A program made the translations under genes and the position numbers. Shown here piece after piece: positions 1 through 8,247 of a stretch of 64,000 nucleotides of DNA. The DNA comes from Pontibacillus salipaludis (GTDB lineage: Bacteria; Bacillota; Bacilli; Bacillales; BH030062): contig NZ_BMIN01000006.1 in assembly GCF_014642405.1 (NCBI RefSeq), forward strand, positions 1 to 64,000, given 5' to 3'. Under the pieces are notes generated by a model. That model made no database searches. It was not told the origin of the DNA and worked only from the letters and a program-made list of their open reading frames with translations. Position 1 is the stretch's first letter, and the number at the start of each line of letters is the position of its first letter.

Positions 1-125
1 TAGGGCTTCGTAGTTTATCTCATCGATATAAATTTCTACGTCAAACTTAGGGAAACCGCCGAGTACGGGTCCGTACGCTCGGTGGTGTGAGAGGACGGAG
101 GTTAGTCACCTCCTCCTACTCGATT
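1..125 (+). ncRNA. 3' end of a group II intron (domains V/VI), truncated by window edge
   Basis: The stretch GCCGAGTACGGGTCCGTACG, followed by CTCGGTGGTGTGAGAGGACGG and a GGAGG..CCTCC hairpin ending in CTACTCGAT, matches the remembered 3' end of bacterial group II introns: a short GC-rich domain V hairpin, then a domain VI hairpin with an unpaired A. The intron reverse transcriptase would lie to the left of the window. The 3' splice point is placed near 118-125 by analogy only. A folding check against intron models would settle this. Confidence 0.55.
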
Positions 126-363
126 AATTATGAATATCCTCATATTTATTTTAAAAAAAGAGGAACATTCTTATATCGCACACAGAAACTTCGTTTACTC
201 AACGTAATAGGCTTAAACCATTTTTTGTATGATCCTGCATTAATGGTATAAATATAATACATCAACAAAACAAACCACTTACTTAAATAGATAGTAGCAC
301 GATTCCAAGAGTAGCCAAAAATGAATACACTAGATAGTTAAGCAAAGGATTGGAGAGGTGAAG

Positions 364-1023
364 ATGCGACACATAAATAAAATCCCTTTTCTTTTATTAG
401 TAATAATAGGAATACTAATCGTGCCTGGTTGCGTAGAAAAAACAGAACAATTAGAAATTAAGGATGGAGATTTAACTAAAGAATCTACTAAAAAAATGTA
501 TACAGAGAATGATAATGAAGTAGATATTGAGGAACCCCATGGTAAAGATGCTCTAACTTTTGAAGAATATCAACAGCTATTTATGGACATGTCAAAAGAG
601 CTAGAGTTAAAAGGTTTAGAACTCAAGAAAGCTACTACTGGCAAGGATGTAAAGATTGTTGAAAAGGAAGCCACATTTGGAAAGCGAAAATATTTAACCT
701 TAGATGGAACCTTAGACATGAGTAATGTCCGCTCAACTCAAGAAAGTCTTATCTATGAGGACCGGGAGTCCACTAAACACCTATCCATTACAATAGCCTA
801 CAGCAAGTACATGAATGGGAACGACTTACTTATGTGGCCTTCTATCCGAAAATATGAGGGTGTAAACGATAATCTCGTCGAACACGTTGATACAGCCACG
901 TTAGCTTATAAGAATGTAATAATCTTTATATTACAATCTACTGATGGATCTGAAAAAGCTGATACTGTATTGACACATGATGTTATTACATCATTAATAG
1001 ACTATCTAAATGAGAAAGAGTAA
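364..1023 (+). CDS. Predicted lipoprotein of unknown function
   Basis: A 219-residue protein with a lipoprotein signal: basic MRHINK, a hydrophobic stretch and the lipobox VPGC at about residues 20-23, so it should be lipidated and anchored on the outer face of the membrane. The mature part is acidic and lysine-rich with no motif I recognise. The first in-frame start is a GTG at 358, but the GGAG at 352-355 is correctly spaced (8 nt) only for the ATG at 364, so I choose that. It stands alone ahead of the secreted protein at 1076; no shared operon signal is evident. Function unknown. Confidence 0.8.
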   Translation: MRHINKIPFLLLVIIGILIVPGCVEKTEQLEIKDGDLTKESTKKMYTENDNEVDIEEPHGKDALTFEEYQQLFMDMSKELELKGLELKKATTGKDVKIVEKEATFGKRKYLTLDGTLDMSNVRSTQESLIYEDRESTKHLSITIAYSKYMNGNDLLMWPSIRKYEGVNDNLVEHVDTATLAYKNVIIFILQSTDGSEKADTVLTHDVITSLIDYLNEKE

Positions 1024-1075
1024 ATAGCAATCATTTGCTTTTACTATAAAACACAATTACTAAGGAGGATTTTTC

Positions 1076-1846
1076 ATGAAACTGAAAGGATTAATTTGCT
1101 CGACAGCGTTAGCCAGCTCGCTATTAGTTACAGGGATTACTACTGCTCATGCAGAGAGCAATAGCGAAATTCCCCAGCACGTATTAGACAAAGCAAAAAG
1201 CAAAGTGAATGAAGTTCAGTTTGAGCCGGAAAAGCAAGGTTTGTACAAGGTAATGCCGGACGGAAGTGAAGTAAAAGTAGATGATAACATTTTAAAAGAT
1301 GGAAAGAAAACGATGACATTAAAGAAATCAAGTAGTAAGAACGGGGTTTCTACGCAATCAGTCCCAAATGATGGGTATCAATATGTTTATTTCGACTATC
1401 AAGCAGATGACGTAGATATTGACTGGAATTATAAAATTGCAGGCAGTGTCCGTGTGGAAAATCCATTGAGTGGTTCTACTGAAGTCACGTACACTCAATC
1501 CCAGACTGAGACTACTACTTGGAGTGTGGCAGGAGAGATTTCAGGTACAACAGAAATCGGTAATGATTTTATAGGAAGTGTTGAAGCCACGGCAAGTGCA
1601 AGTGCTGGTAGAGATCGAACGTTCTATAGTGGTAATTCATATGGTCTGAAAAAAGATATTACTGGGAAAACGGTAGCCTACTTAACCAATTATGCCGTTG
1701 GGGGAAATACTAACGGAGCTATTAGATACAAGAAATACTCTCCGTCTGGAACATCTTATTTAGGCATCTATAAAGACTATCAGGGTGGAACAGCAGTTAT
1801 GGATACTTTTGATAACGTAGAAATCACATCTACCTCCCCATTGTAA
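1076..1846 (+). CDS. Secreted protein, possible aerolysin/ETX-MTX2-like beta-pore former
   Basis: A 256-residue protein with a clear Sec signal peptide ending TTAHA/E at about residue 26 and an AGGAGG ribosome site. After a charged pro-like stretch (about 27-95), the C-terminal 150 residues are dominated by alternating Ser/Thr and small residues (for example TYTQSQTETTTWSV and VEATASASAGRDRTFYSG). That pattern resembles the amphipathic insertion hairpin and beta-rich body of aerolysin-type toxins. This is a composition-and-pattern argument, not a motif match; it could equally be another beta-sandwich exoprotein. No cysteines follow the signal peptide, which fits an extracellular protein of a Gram-positive. 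A strong terminator follows. Confidence 0.6.
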   Translation: MKLKGLICSTALASSLLVTGITTAHAESNSEIPQHVLDKAKSKVNEVQFEPEKQGLYKVMPDGSEVKVDDNILKDGKKTMTLKKSSSKNGVSTQSVPNDGYQYVYFDYQADDVDIDWNYKIAGSVRVENPLSGSTEVTYTQSQTETTTWSVAGEISGTTEIGNDFIGSVEATASASAGRDRTFYSGNSYGLKKDITGKTVAYLTNYAVGGNTNGAIRYKKYSPSGTSYLGIYKDYQGGTAVMDTFDNVEITSTSPL

Positions 1847-1862
1847 GATGTACTAGAATACT

Positions 1863-1908
1863 AAAAACAGGCACACCTCATCATTACTATATGAGGTGTG
1901 CCTGTTTA
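1863..1908 (+). terminator. Rho-independent terminator
   Basis: An 18-bp stem (AAACAGGCACACCTCAT paired with ATGAGGTGTGCCTGTTT) 17 bases after the stop of the secreted protein gene, with A-rich and T-rich shoulders. Confidence 0.85.
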
Positions 1909-1999
1909 TATTAACCTAGTATTCTTCCGTAATTGCATTTGTAGTTCAAGTAGAATTAAAACGTCTTCCGTGCTTCTTTCTATATGAATATATTGGTTG

Positions 2000-2033
2000 T
2001 GGGGAAGCACTATAACCGTCCCTATGCTTCTCG
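2000..2033. repeat. REP-B repeat (GAAGCAC...GTGCTTC class), degenerate copy
   Basis: GGGGAAGCACTATAACCGTC followed by CCTATGCTTCTC is an imperfect palindrome with the inner ACCGTCCC. The same core recurs at 2622, 2663, 2726 and 18971, always between genes. It is distinct from the GGGACAGGTACC repeat that dominates the rest of the window. Confidence 0.55.
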
Positions 2034-2173
2034 TTAGAACCAAACGCTATTTTAAAGTAGATTAAAATATGTAAAATAATTTTTTTACTTATTTTGGTTA
2101 CTAGAATATCATGAGCCGGTTTGGTTGTTTTGAAGACTTGCTCATATCAATAAACTTCTAGGAGGTAATAAAG

Positions 2174-2488
2174 TTGAAAAAATTTCTGGTTTCTATGATG
2201 ACTTTAATTGTAGTTTCTATGGGTGGTCTTTTTACAAGCCAAAGCGTAGAAGCAACAAGAACAGTGGAAGGGCCGTTTTACACTACTTTTACAGGGGCAG
2301 AATTGACATCTTCTTATTATGGTACTCTAGCTAGGAGATGTGAATCAGCCGTAGAAGATTACGGTAGCACAATTAGATCCGATTCTAAATATACATGCCA
2401 ATGGTATAATCGAATAGACAGAGGCAGGTCTTCTACTATAGGGGTAATAATTGATGTGACGTACTCTCCATACTATATCTATTACTAA
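2174..2488 (+). CDS. Small secreted protein of unknown function
   Basis: A 104-residue product with a TTG start 10 nt after AGGAGG. The signal peptide (MKKFLVSMMTLIVVSMGGLF to SVEA) is cleaved at about residue 27, leaving a roughly 77-residue mature protein with two cysteines (in ARRCESAV and YTCQWY) that could form one disulfide. The mature part is rich in Tyr, Ser, Thr and Arg and ends SPYYIYY. I recognise no family. It is an isolated single gene followed by about 650 bp without a gene. Confidence 0.7.
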   Translation: MKKFLVSMMTLIVVSMGGLFTSQSVEATRTVEGPFYTTFTGAELTSSYYGTLARRCESAVEDYGSTIRSDSKYTCQWYNRIDRGRSSTIGVIIDVTYSPYYIYY

Positions 2489-2621
2489 ATGCACATACAT
2501 TTTTATTGAAAATATCCTTGTGTGGAAACGACCATATCAAAACATAGAATAATAGATTTCTACGACGGGAACGGTCCATTGGCATAAGTTATGAAAGCCA
2601 AGGGAGCCTCTAGTAATGTTA

Positions 2622-2752
2622 GAAGCACGGGGAGAATTCCTGTGCTTTTTTTATTGGTCAGGGGAAGCAGAGAGACGGTTGCTGCGTTTCCGTTTTACAT
2701 TAAAAGCTTATGAACCATCTTTCTTGAAGCGCAAGAACCGTCCCCGTGCTTC
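2622..2752. repeat. Cluster of three REP-B palindromes
   Basis: Three related imperfect palindromes lie at about 2622-2647 (GAAGCACGGGGAGAATTCCT then GTGCTT), 2663-2691 and 2726-2752 (GAAGCGCAAGAACCGTCCCC then GTGCTTC). The third is in the opposite orientation to the first. The surrounding 2489-3049 has no supportable gene; the short open frame here is made of these repeats. Confidence 0.6.
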
Positions 2753-3049
2753 AAAAAGAGAGGCAATAGCGCCCCTGCGGAAGCATTTCTATTCTACGAA
2801 GAATTCCGTATCAATATTTCTCTTTTTGACCTTATATGTTTTGTGAAGGGAGCGCTAGAACAGTCGAGTCGCTTTTAAATAACTAAACAGTTAATTAACA
2901 AAATATTGGCCATATTTTCCTTTGACTTTTTAACGGGTGAGAATAACAAGACTAATTTCAGGGTGAGGAAGTCCTGAATTTTTTGTCATCTTTATTAATC
3001 TAAGTGTTAAAATTACTTTCTATTAGGATGTTTGACTTATTTTTGGTCA

Positions 3050-3106
3050 TGACTTCCATATTAACCTTTACTTTACATCCCCTTAAAATTAAGTTGCTAT
3101 TATGAT
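3050..3106 (+). promoter_or_regulatory. PhoP box and -10 element of the alkaline phosphatase gene
   Basis: Four TTNACA-like hexamers with exact 11-bp spacing: TGACTT (3050), TTAACC (3061), TTTACA (3072) and TTAAAA (3083). A TATGAT -10 follows at 3101. This is the arrangement of PhoP-activated promoters in Bacillus, which lack a good -35. It implies induction by phosphate starvation. Confidence 0.75.
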
Positions 3107-3136
3107 TGTGTAAAAAACTTGAAAGGGGATCTATTG

Positions 3137-4477
3137 ATGTTTAAAAAAATGGCTACAGTTGCACTATGTGCAGGAGTGTTACTATCAGGAATGTACGTTA
3201 ATGTAGGGTTTAATGAAGCTGAAGCAGATCATAAGGAAAAGGCCGGTAACGCTAACAGTAACGAGAAAGTCAAAAATGTAATCTATATGATTCCGGACGG
3301 TTACAACGCAGATTATGCAACAAACTATCGTTGGTTTAAAGGAGAAAAGTCTTCTTTCGACCCATACGTTAAGGGATTAATTCAAACCTATTCTGCTAAT
3401 TCTGAAGTTACAGATTCCGCCGCAGCAGGTACAGCCATGGCAACAGGCGTGAAAACAAACAATGGAATGGTTAGTGTATCACCTGAAAAGGAAGAAGTAG
3501 ATTCAATCCTCGATGCTGCTGAAGGTTCAAAGAAATCTACTGGATTGGTCGCAACTTCAACTATTACACACGCAACTCCAGCATCTTTTGGGGCAAGCGT
3601 GGTAGATCGTGGTGATCAGGCAAAGATTGCTCCACAATATTTTGATAATGATGTTGACGTCATCCTTGGGGGAGGTAGAGATTATTTCTTATCAACATCC
3701 GAAGGTGGAAAACAAACAGAAGGTAATTTAATCGAAGAAGCACAAAAGGATGGGTATGAATACGTAACCAATACGGATGAACTTTCTAAAGCTAGAGGAG
3801 AGAAAGTTCTTGGTTTATTTTCTGATGGGGCGATGGCCAGTGAACTTGAACGCCCGGAAACATCTCAACCTAGTTTGGCGGATATGACAGATGCTGCAAT
3901 CAATGCCTTAGACCAAGATAAAGATGGCTTCTTCTTAATGGTTGAGGGTTCTCAAATTGACTGGGCTGGACATGCTAATGATGCAGCGTGGGCCATGCAC
4001 GATTCAAAAGCTTTTGATGAAGCAGTAGCAGAAGCCATTGAGTTTGCGAAACAAGACGGTAAAACACTAGTTGTTGTAGCTGGAGACCACGAAACTGGCG
4101 GTATGTCAGTAGGAGCTAATGGCGAGTATGATGTGAAGACTGAAATTTTACGTGATGTTACGGCATCTGGTGCTTATATGGCTGAACAATTAAACGATAA
4201 ACGCAGCAATGTAAAAGATGTTGTAAAAGAATACACAGGTCTTGAATTAACAGATAAAGAGGTTAAGCAAATTAAAGATGCTAGTGCTGCTGATAGCGCA
4301 ATAAATAAAGTGATTAGCGACCGTGCTTTAATCGGCTGGACAAGCGGTGGACATACAGGCGTTGATCTCCCTATATATGCTTATGGTCCTCAATCCGAAA
4401 AATTTAATGGATTACTTAATAACGTTGATATTCCAATGATCATGGCAGAAGCAATGAAAATAGAACTTGAAAACTAA
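3137..4477 (+). CDS. phoA: Secreted alkaline phosphatase (PhoA family)
   Basis: A 446-residue exported enzyme that releases phosphate from phosphomonoesters. The ATG at 3137 follows AAAGGGG with 8-nt spacing; an upstream TTG at 3119 lies before the ribosome site. After the signal peptide (cut near EAEA/DHKE) come the metal ligand Asp in YMIPDG (about 54), the nucleophile Ser in TDSAAAGTAMATG (about 94), THATPASFGA, the metal-binding EGSQIDWAGHANDA, AGDHETGG and the late GGHTGVDLP histidine motif. All hallmark residues are present and the length is normal. A four-repeat PhoP box lies directly upstream. A short broken membrane-peptide frame follows it. Confidence 0.95.
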   Translation: MFKKMATVALCAGVLLSGMYVNVGFNEAEADHKEKAGNANSNEKVKNVIYMIPDGYNADYATNYRWFKGEKSSFDPYVKGLIQTYSANSEVTDSAAAGTAMATGVKTNNGMVSVSPEKEEVDSILDAAEGSKKSTGLVATSTITHATPASFGASVVDRGDQAKIAPQYFDNDVDVILGGGRDYFLSTSEGGKQTEGNLIEEAQKDGYEYVTNTDELSKARGEKVLGLFSDGAMASELERPETSQPSLADMTDAAINALDQDKDGFFLMVEGSQIDWAGHANDAAWAMHDSKAFDEAVAEAIEFAKQDGKTLVVVAGDHETGGMSVGANGEYDVKTEILRDVTASGAYMAEQLNDKRSNVKDVVKEYTGLELTDKEVKQIKDASAADSAINKVISDRALIGWTSGGHTGVDLPIYAYGPQSEKFNGLLNNVDIPMIMAEAMKIELEN

Positions 4478-4493
4478 TAGGAGGAAGTAAAAG

Positions 4494-4646
4494 GTGAATT
4501 CTCGCCTTTCGTGGATGGCGGACTCGATGCTATTTTAGGGGGTTACCATTCCATTATTATTAGTTCTTCTTTTAGTAATATATATCACTTGGCTCTATAT
4601 ATTTTGGTTAATTGTAAGCGTAAAAATAATAGATCTAGATTCATAG
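4494..4646 (+). pseudogene. Small membrane peptide gene interrupted by an amber codon
   Basis: Directly after phoA, AGGAGG with proper spacing leads to GTG at 4494 and a frame of 14 codons (ending ADSMLF). A TAG at 4536 follows, and then 36 more open codons in the same frame, strongly hydrophobic (VTIPLLLLVLLLVIYITW...) and ending VKIIDLDS. A single sense substitution would give a 50-residue one-segment membrane protein. The ribosome site and hydrophobic pattern argue that it was once real. It could instead be a chance hydrophobic frame. Confidence 0.4.
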
Positions 4647-4678
4647 AGAGGTTGTTTGTTGCAACCTCTCTATTTTTT
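4643..4678 (+). terminator. Rho-independent terminator after phoA
   Basis: A 12-bp stem ATAGAGAGGTTG / CAACCTCTCTAT followed by TTTTTT. It overlaps the end of the broken small gene and would terminate the phoA transcript. Confidence 0.85.
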
Positions 4679-5120
4679 GATTATAGACTATTAAATATAG
4701 GGAACAGAGCGGTCCTAATATAAACCTTTTAATTCATCCATAATCATGAATTTCTTCGCCAGGAGGGATCTCCTCCAAACTGAGTAAGGTAGCTCAACGT
4801 GTGATATAGAGATAGTCGCCTTCTCCCTCGGTACTTTCACCATAATTTGCGCAAACAAACAGAATTTCAGGCGTTTTGGAAAAATGACATCGTTAAAGTA
4901 CACCCCAGGTATACAAATGTTCCTATTTGAGGGGTGTAAACAGACGTTTTCCCAGTATTTACATAAATTCGCTCTTTTTTTAATAAATGCTAGCTGATTT
5001 CTGTCTGTTAATCCTTCAGTATTGCCTCATGTTTCCCAAGTGAGAGGAAGAGGGTTCTAGGGTCTAAGTGTGTAATTTTAACAATAAGTTAGACCGAAAC
5101 TATGAGGGAGGAATGAGTTA
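4679..5120. other. Non-coding stretch upstream of the subtilisin gene
   Basis: About 440 bases with no frame that has both a ribosome site and a plausible protein. A 62-codon minus-strand frame (4715-4903) has no convincing start signal. The last 100 bases must hold the promoter of the gene at 5121, but I see no clear consensus hexamers. Confidence 0.4.
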
Positions 5121-6332
5121 ATGAAAATGAAGATGAAAAAGCTTGCTGGTTTATCGTTAGCGGTTACGATGTTGGTGTCACCTGCGCTAGTGGAGGCTGC
5201 GCCTAAGGATGACGTTGACCAGCCAAAGCAAATTAAGGAAATCAATGTCCAAAAAGAAAAAGGAGCATTTGTAAAAGGAGAAGTCGTGGTTCAATTCAAG
5301 AAGGATACCCCTGGGAAAGCGAAGGACCAACTTTTAAAGGGGATGGGTGCGACTGAAGTTCCTGATACAGATGCTGTGAAATCCAAGTTTAGTGTTTTGA
5401 AGGTAGGAAATGTAGAAGCCGTTGTGAAAGCATTAAACAAGAATCCATTAGTTGAGTATGCTGAACCGAACTACCTTTTTGAAGCAACGTGGACACCTAA
5501 TGATACGTATTATGCTGGTTACCAATACGGTCCTCAGAATACGGATACAGAGGCTGCATGGAATGTTACGAAGGGGAGTGCTTCACAAGAAATAGCTATT
5601 ATTGACTCTGGCGTTGATTATAATCATCCTGATCTAAATGACAAAACTATCAGAGGATATGACTTTGTGGATAATGATTATTATCCAATGGATTTGAATG
5701 ATCATGGTACTCACGTAGCCGGTACAGCTGCGGCAGAGACGAATAACTCAGCTGGGGTTGCGGGGATGGCTCCAAATACATCAATCCTTGCTGTCCGTGC
5801 ATTGAATGCAAATGGAAGTGGTTCTCTAGCGGATATCGCTGATGCTATTACGTATTCTGCGGACTCAGGAGCGGAAGTCATCAACTTATCTCTTGGCTGT
5901 GACTGCAGTACGACCACTCTAAAGAATGCTGTGAATTATGCTTGGAATAGTGGTTCTGTTTTAGTTGCAGCGGCTGGAAATGATGGGGTTTCTACTACAT
6001 TTGAACCTGCTTCTTATAGCAACGTTATTGCTGTAGGTGCAGTCGATCGTTACAACCGTAAAGCCTCCTTCTCAAATTATGGAACGTGGGTCGATGTTAC
6101 AGCACCAGGCGTAAGTATAGCTTCCACTATGCCGTATAGTGGCTACGCTTATATGTCAGGAACTTCAATGGCTTCGCCTCATGTAGCTGGTTTAGCAGCT
6201 TTGTTGGCAAGTCAAGGGCGCAGCAATGCTGAGATTAGAGAAGCGATCGAAGTGACGGCTGATCCGATTTCGGGTACAGGGGTTTATTTTGAGCATGGGG
6301 TAATTAACTCGTTGGATGCTGTAAACTATTAA
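5121..6332 (+). CDS. Secreted subtilisin-like serine protease (S8)
   Basis: A 403-residue pre-pro-protease. The signal peptide runs to about residue 26 (LVEAA). An I9-type propeptide of about 50-115 (VVVQFKKDTPGK to VEYAEPNYLF) should chaperone folding and be self-cleaved. The catalytic domain has Asp162 in IIDSGVDYNHPDL, His198 in DHGTHVAG, the oxyanion Asn287 in AAGNDG and Ser349 in GTSMASPHVAG. The adjacent cysteines in GCDCS are unusual for an extracellular subtilisin. GGAGG lies 9 nt before the ATG. It is a single gene followed by a REP and a hairpin. Role: extracellular protein degradation. Confidence 0.95.
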   Translation: MKMKMKKLAGLSLAVTMLVSPALVEAAPKDDVDQPKQIKEINVQKEKGAFVKGEVVVQFKKDTPGKAKDQLLKGMGATEVPDTDAVKSKFSVLKVGNVEAVVKALNKNPLVEYAEPNYLFEATWTPNDTYYAGYQYGPQNTDTEAAWNVTKGSASQEIAIIDSGVDYNHPDLNDKTIRGYDFVDNDYYPMDLNDHGTHVAGTAAAETNNSAGVAGMAPNTSILAVRALNANGSGSLADIADAITYSADSGAEVINLSLGCDCSTTTLKNAVNYAWNSGSVLVAAAGNDGVSTTFEPASYSNVIAVGAVDRYNRKASFSNYGTWVDVTAPGVSIASTMPYSGYAYMSGTSMASPHVAGLAALLASQGRSNAEIREAIEVTADPISGTGVYFEHGVINSLDAVNY

Positions 6333-6357
6333 TCTATTAAGGAAAGAAAGGGACTTA

Positions 6358-6376
6358 GGGACAGGTACATTGTCCC
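6358..6376 (+). repeat. REP-A copy (forward)
   Basis: GGGACAGGTACATTGTCCC, 26 bases after the subtilisin stop. REP-A is the 19-bp palindrome (consensus GGGACAGGTACCTTGTCCC) found about 30 times in this window; '+' here marks the orientation with GACAGG on the left. Confidence 0.9.
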
Positions 6377-6460
6377 GTTTATAGAAGTATGAGAATAGAA
6401 ATATATGATATAAATGAGTTGAGCAAGCTCTATATATGTCCCTTGTTGTTAGCAACAGAT

Positions 6461-6498
6461 AAAGCAGCAGAGTACTCTTATGAGTACTCTGCTGCTTT
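6461..6498. terminator. Terminator hairpin after the subtilisin gene
   Basis: A 17-bp perfect stem AAAGCAGCAGAGTACTC / GAGTACTCTGCTGCTTT with a 4-base loop. The T-tract is weak (TTTATATT). It lies between two REP-A copies. Confidence 0.7.
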
Positions 6499-6512
6499 TA
6501 TATTGGGATGCG

Positions 6513-6594
6513 GGGACAGGTCCCTTGTCCCGCCACGCGTGAAATCCTTTTTTGTTATGAACCACCAAGATAAGAGAGACAACGTACCTGTCCC
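6513..6594. repeat. REP-A inverted pair
   Basis: Forward copy GGGACAGGTCCCTTGTCCC (6513-6531) and reverse copy GAGACAACGTACCTGTCCC (6576-6594). The forward copy sits 14 bases after the terminator hairpin. Confidence 0.85.
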
Positions 6595-6672
6595 TTCATT
6601 TTCACATTATATCGTTCTAAATAACTATTTTAAGGTATAATATGGTTATGATATAGACAGGGGGAGGAGCTT

Positions 6673-8079
6673 ATGAAGTGTCCGAACTGCCAATCTCAAA
6701 ATATCCAACAAGCCCGTTTTTGTGTGAATTGTGGGTATTCGCTTACACGTGTTCCGAAACGAAACAACAAAATGTGGTGGGTTTTTGGTAGTATGTTGGT
6801 TGTCTTTTGTGTGATTTGGACAGCGGTGATCGTTGTGTATATGCAATCTCAAGAAGAAAAGGAAGTTGTGAAGTCGAGTGTGGAAAAGGCTGCCGTGCAA
6901 GAGGAACCTCCTGCTGAAGAGGAGAAGCCGGAAGCAGAACAGCCCCCGCAAGAGGAGGAAAAGGAGACGGTTGTTGCTCCTTCTAAGAAAGAATCCGAAA
7001 CAAAAGAAGCGGCAGTAGAAGAAGACAAAGTCAATAAGAAAGAACTCATTGATCAGGCGCTTTCCAAAGTGTATACCGTTTTAACGAATGAAGGTCAAGG
7101 TTCAGGGTTCTTGTACCGGGATAGTGGCAAGGTTGTGACAAACGCGCATGTTGTTTATGGTTACTCCGACGTTATCGTGCAGGATCGAAGCGGGGTACGA
7201 TATCCTGCGAGAGTTATAGGGGTATCAGATGAATATGATCTTGCCTTGCTATCTGTCGATGGCTTAAAAGGAGAGAAACCCCTTCCTATTGAATTAGAAA
7301 AGTCTATGACTGGAATGGAAGTCATTGCTGTAGGCAGTCCGCGCGGTTTACAGAATACTGCTTCCCCTGGATACCTGACAGGTGTAGGACGTCAATTCGA
7401 TGATCCTCAGTATACCTACGAGAACCTATACCAAGTTGATGCTCAAATATCTCCCGGAAGCAGCGGTGGTCCGCTACTAAGCGCTGAAAACGGAAATGTG
7501 ATTGGAATTAACTCGGCGATCCTCACAGATGATCAATCCATCGGGTTCTCCATGCCTATGTATACGATGGTGGACCTTCTGAATCAGTGGTCCCAATCGC
7601 CTATGACAGCTGCAGAGGTTAATGGAGTATACGGATATGATCAAGGATACGCTACGTCTGGTTCCTATGATACGTACGAGGGTGGTTATAACGATGAACC
7701 AGTGGAGGACGATTATCCCGATATAGGGAGAGAGTTGTCCGATTTCATTATCAGTTTTCGAAATAGCTATGAACAGGCTTTAGATTACCAGGACTTCTCC
7801 TATATTGAGGGTTTCTTAGAGTATGAGGGTGAAGCGTATTGGGAGCTTTATGATTATATTGAGGACACGAAAGGAAAGGGAATGAAGTTTGATTTCACTT
7901 CCAACGAGGTGACAAACGTCGTGGTCGAGGACGGCTATGCGATTGTTAGCACGTATGAGGTGTTTGATTTTATGAATGCTGCCGGGAATTGGAGTGTTTA
8001 TGAGCGGGTTAAGGATTATACGGTTGTGGTGGATGAGTATGGGTATTATGTGATTTCTAGTATAGAGATTTATCAGTAG
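6673..8079 (+). CDS. Zinc-ribbon, membrane-anchored HtrA-like serine protease with TcaA-type C-terminal domain
   Basis: 468 residues. Order: a zinc ribbon (CPNC...CVNC, 1-24); one membrane helix (about 34-56); a long Glu/Pro/Lys-rich linker (60-120) that holds the protease off the membrane; a trypsin-fold S1C domain with His159 in TNAHVV, Asp189 in DEYDLALL and Ser264 in SPGSSGGPL; then an NTF2-like region (about 355-468) starting FRNSYEQAL. No PDZ domain is visible, unlike classical HtrA. The C-terminal region is clearly similar to the end of the TcaA-like protein at 19862-21283, so the two probably sense or bind the same kind of extracytoplasmic ligand. AGGGGGAGGAG precedes the ATG. Likely role: envelope quality control or signalling; the substrate is unknown. 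Confidence 0.85.
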   Translation: MKCPNCQSQNIQQARFCVNCGYSLTRVPKRNNKMWWVFGSMLVVFCVIWTAVIVVYMQSQEEKEVVKSSVEKAAVQEEPPAEEEKPEAEQPPQEEEKETVVAPSKKESETKEAAVEEDKVNKKELIDQALSKVYTVLTNEGQGSGFLYRDSGKVVTNAHVVYGYSDVIVQDRSGVRYPARVIGVSDEYDLALLSVDGLKGEKPLPIELEKSMTGMEVIAVGSPRGLQNTASPGYLTGVGRQFDDPQYTYENLYQVDAQISPGSSGGPLLSAENGNVIGINSAILTDDQSIGFSMPMYTMVDLLNQWSQSPMTAAEVNGVYGYDQGYATSGSYDTYEGGYNDEPVEDDYPDIGRELSDFIISFRNSYEQALDYQDFSYIEGFLEYEGEAYWELYDYIEDTKGKGMKFDFTSNEVTNVVVEDGYAIVSTYEVFDFMNAAGNWSVYERVKDYTVVVDEYGYYVISSIEIYQ

Positions 8080-8088
8080 TGGTACAGG

Positions 8089-8238
8089 GGGACGGGTTCG
8101 TTGTCCCAGTGAGTATGACACCTTTACTAGTGGGCACAAAGGGCCTTCTGCTAAAAAAACCTTCTTGAGCGTCTGATCGTTCAAGAAGGTTTTTTATATA
8201 CCATCAATTTAAGAGAAGTGGGCCAAGGTACCCGTCCC
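8089..8238. repeat. REP-A inverted pair bracketing a terminator
   Basis: Forward copy GGGACGGGTTCGTTGTCCC (8089-8107) and reverse copy GGGCCAAGGTACCCGTCCC (8220-8238). The pair encloses the bidirectional terminator at 8154-8195 between two convergent genes. Confidence 0.8.
8154..8195. terminator. Bidirectional terminator
   Basis: A 15-bp perfect stem AAAAAACCTTCTTGA / TCAAGAAGGTTTTTT, suited to stop both the protease gene (+) and the NERD gene (-). Confidence 0.9.
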
Positions 8239-8247
8239 TATGCCCCA

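Noticed and set aside
2616-2846. 76-codon open frame
   Set aside because: It is made of the REP-B palindromes; there is no ribosome site and the composition is not protein-like.
4715-4903. 62-codon minus-strand open frame
   Set aside because: No ribosome site and no recognisable motif; it might be a gene remnant but nothing supports it.
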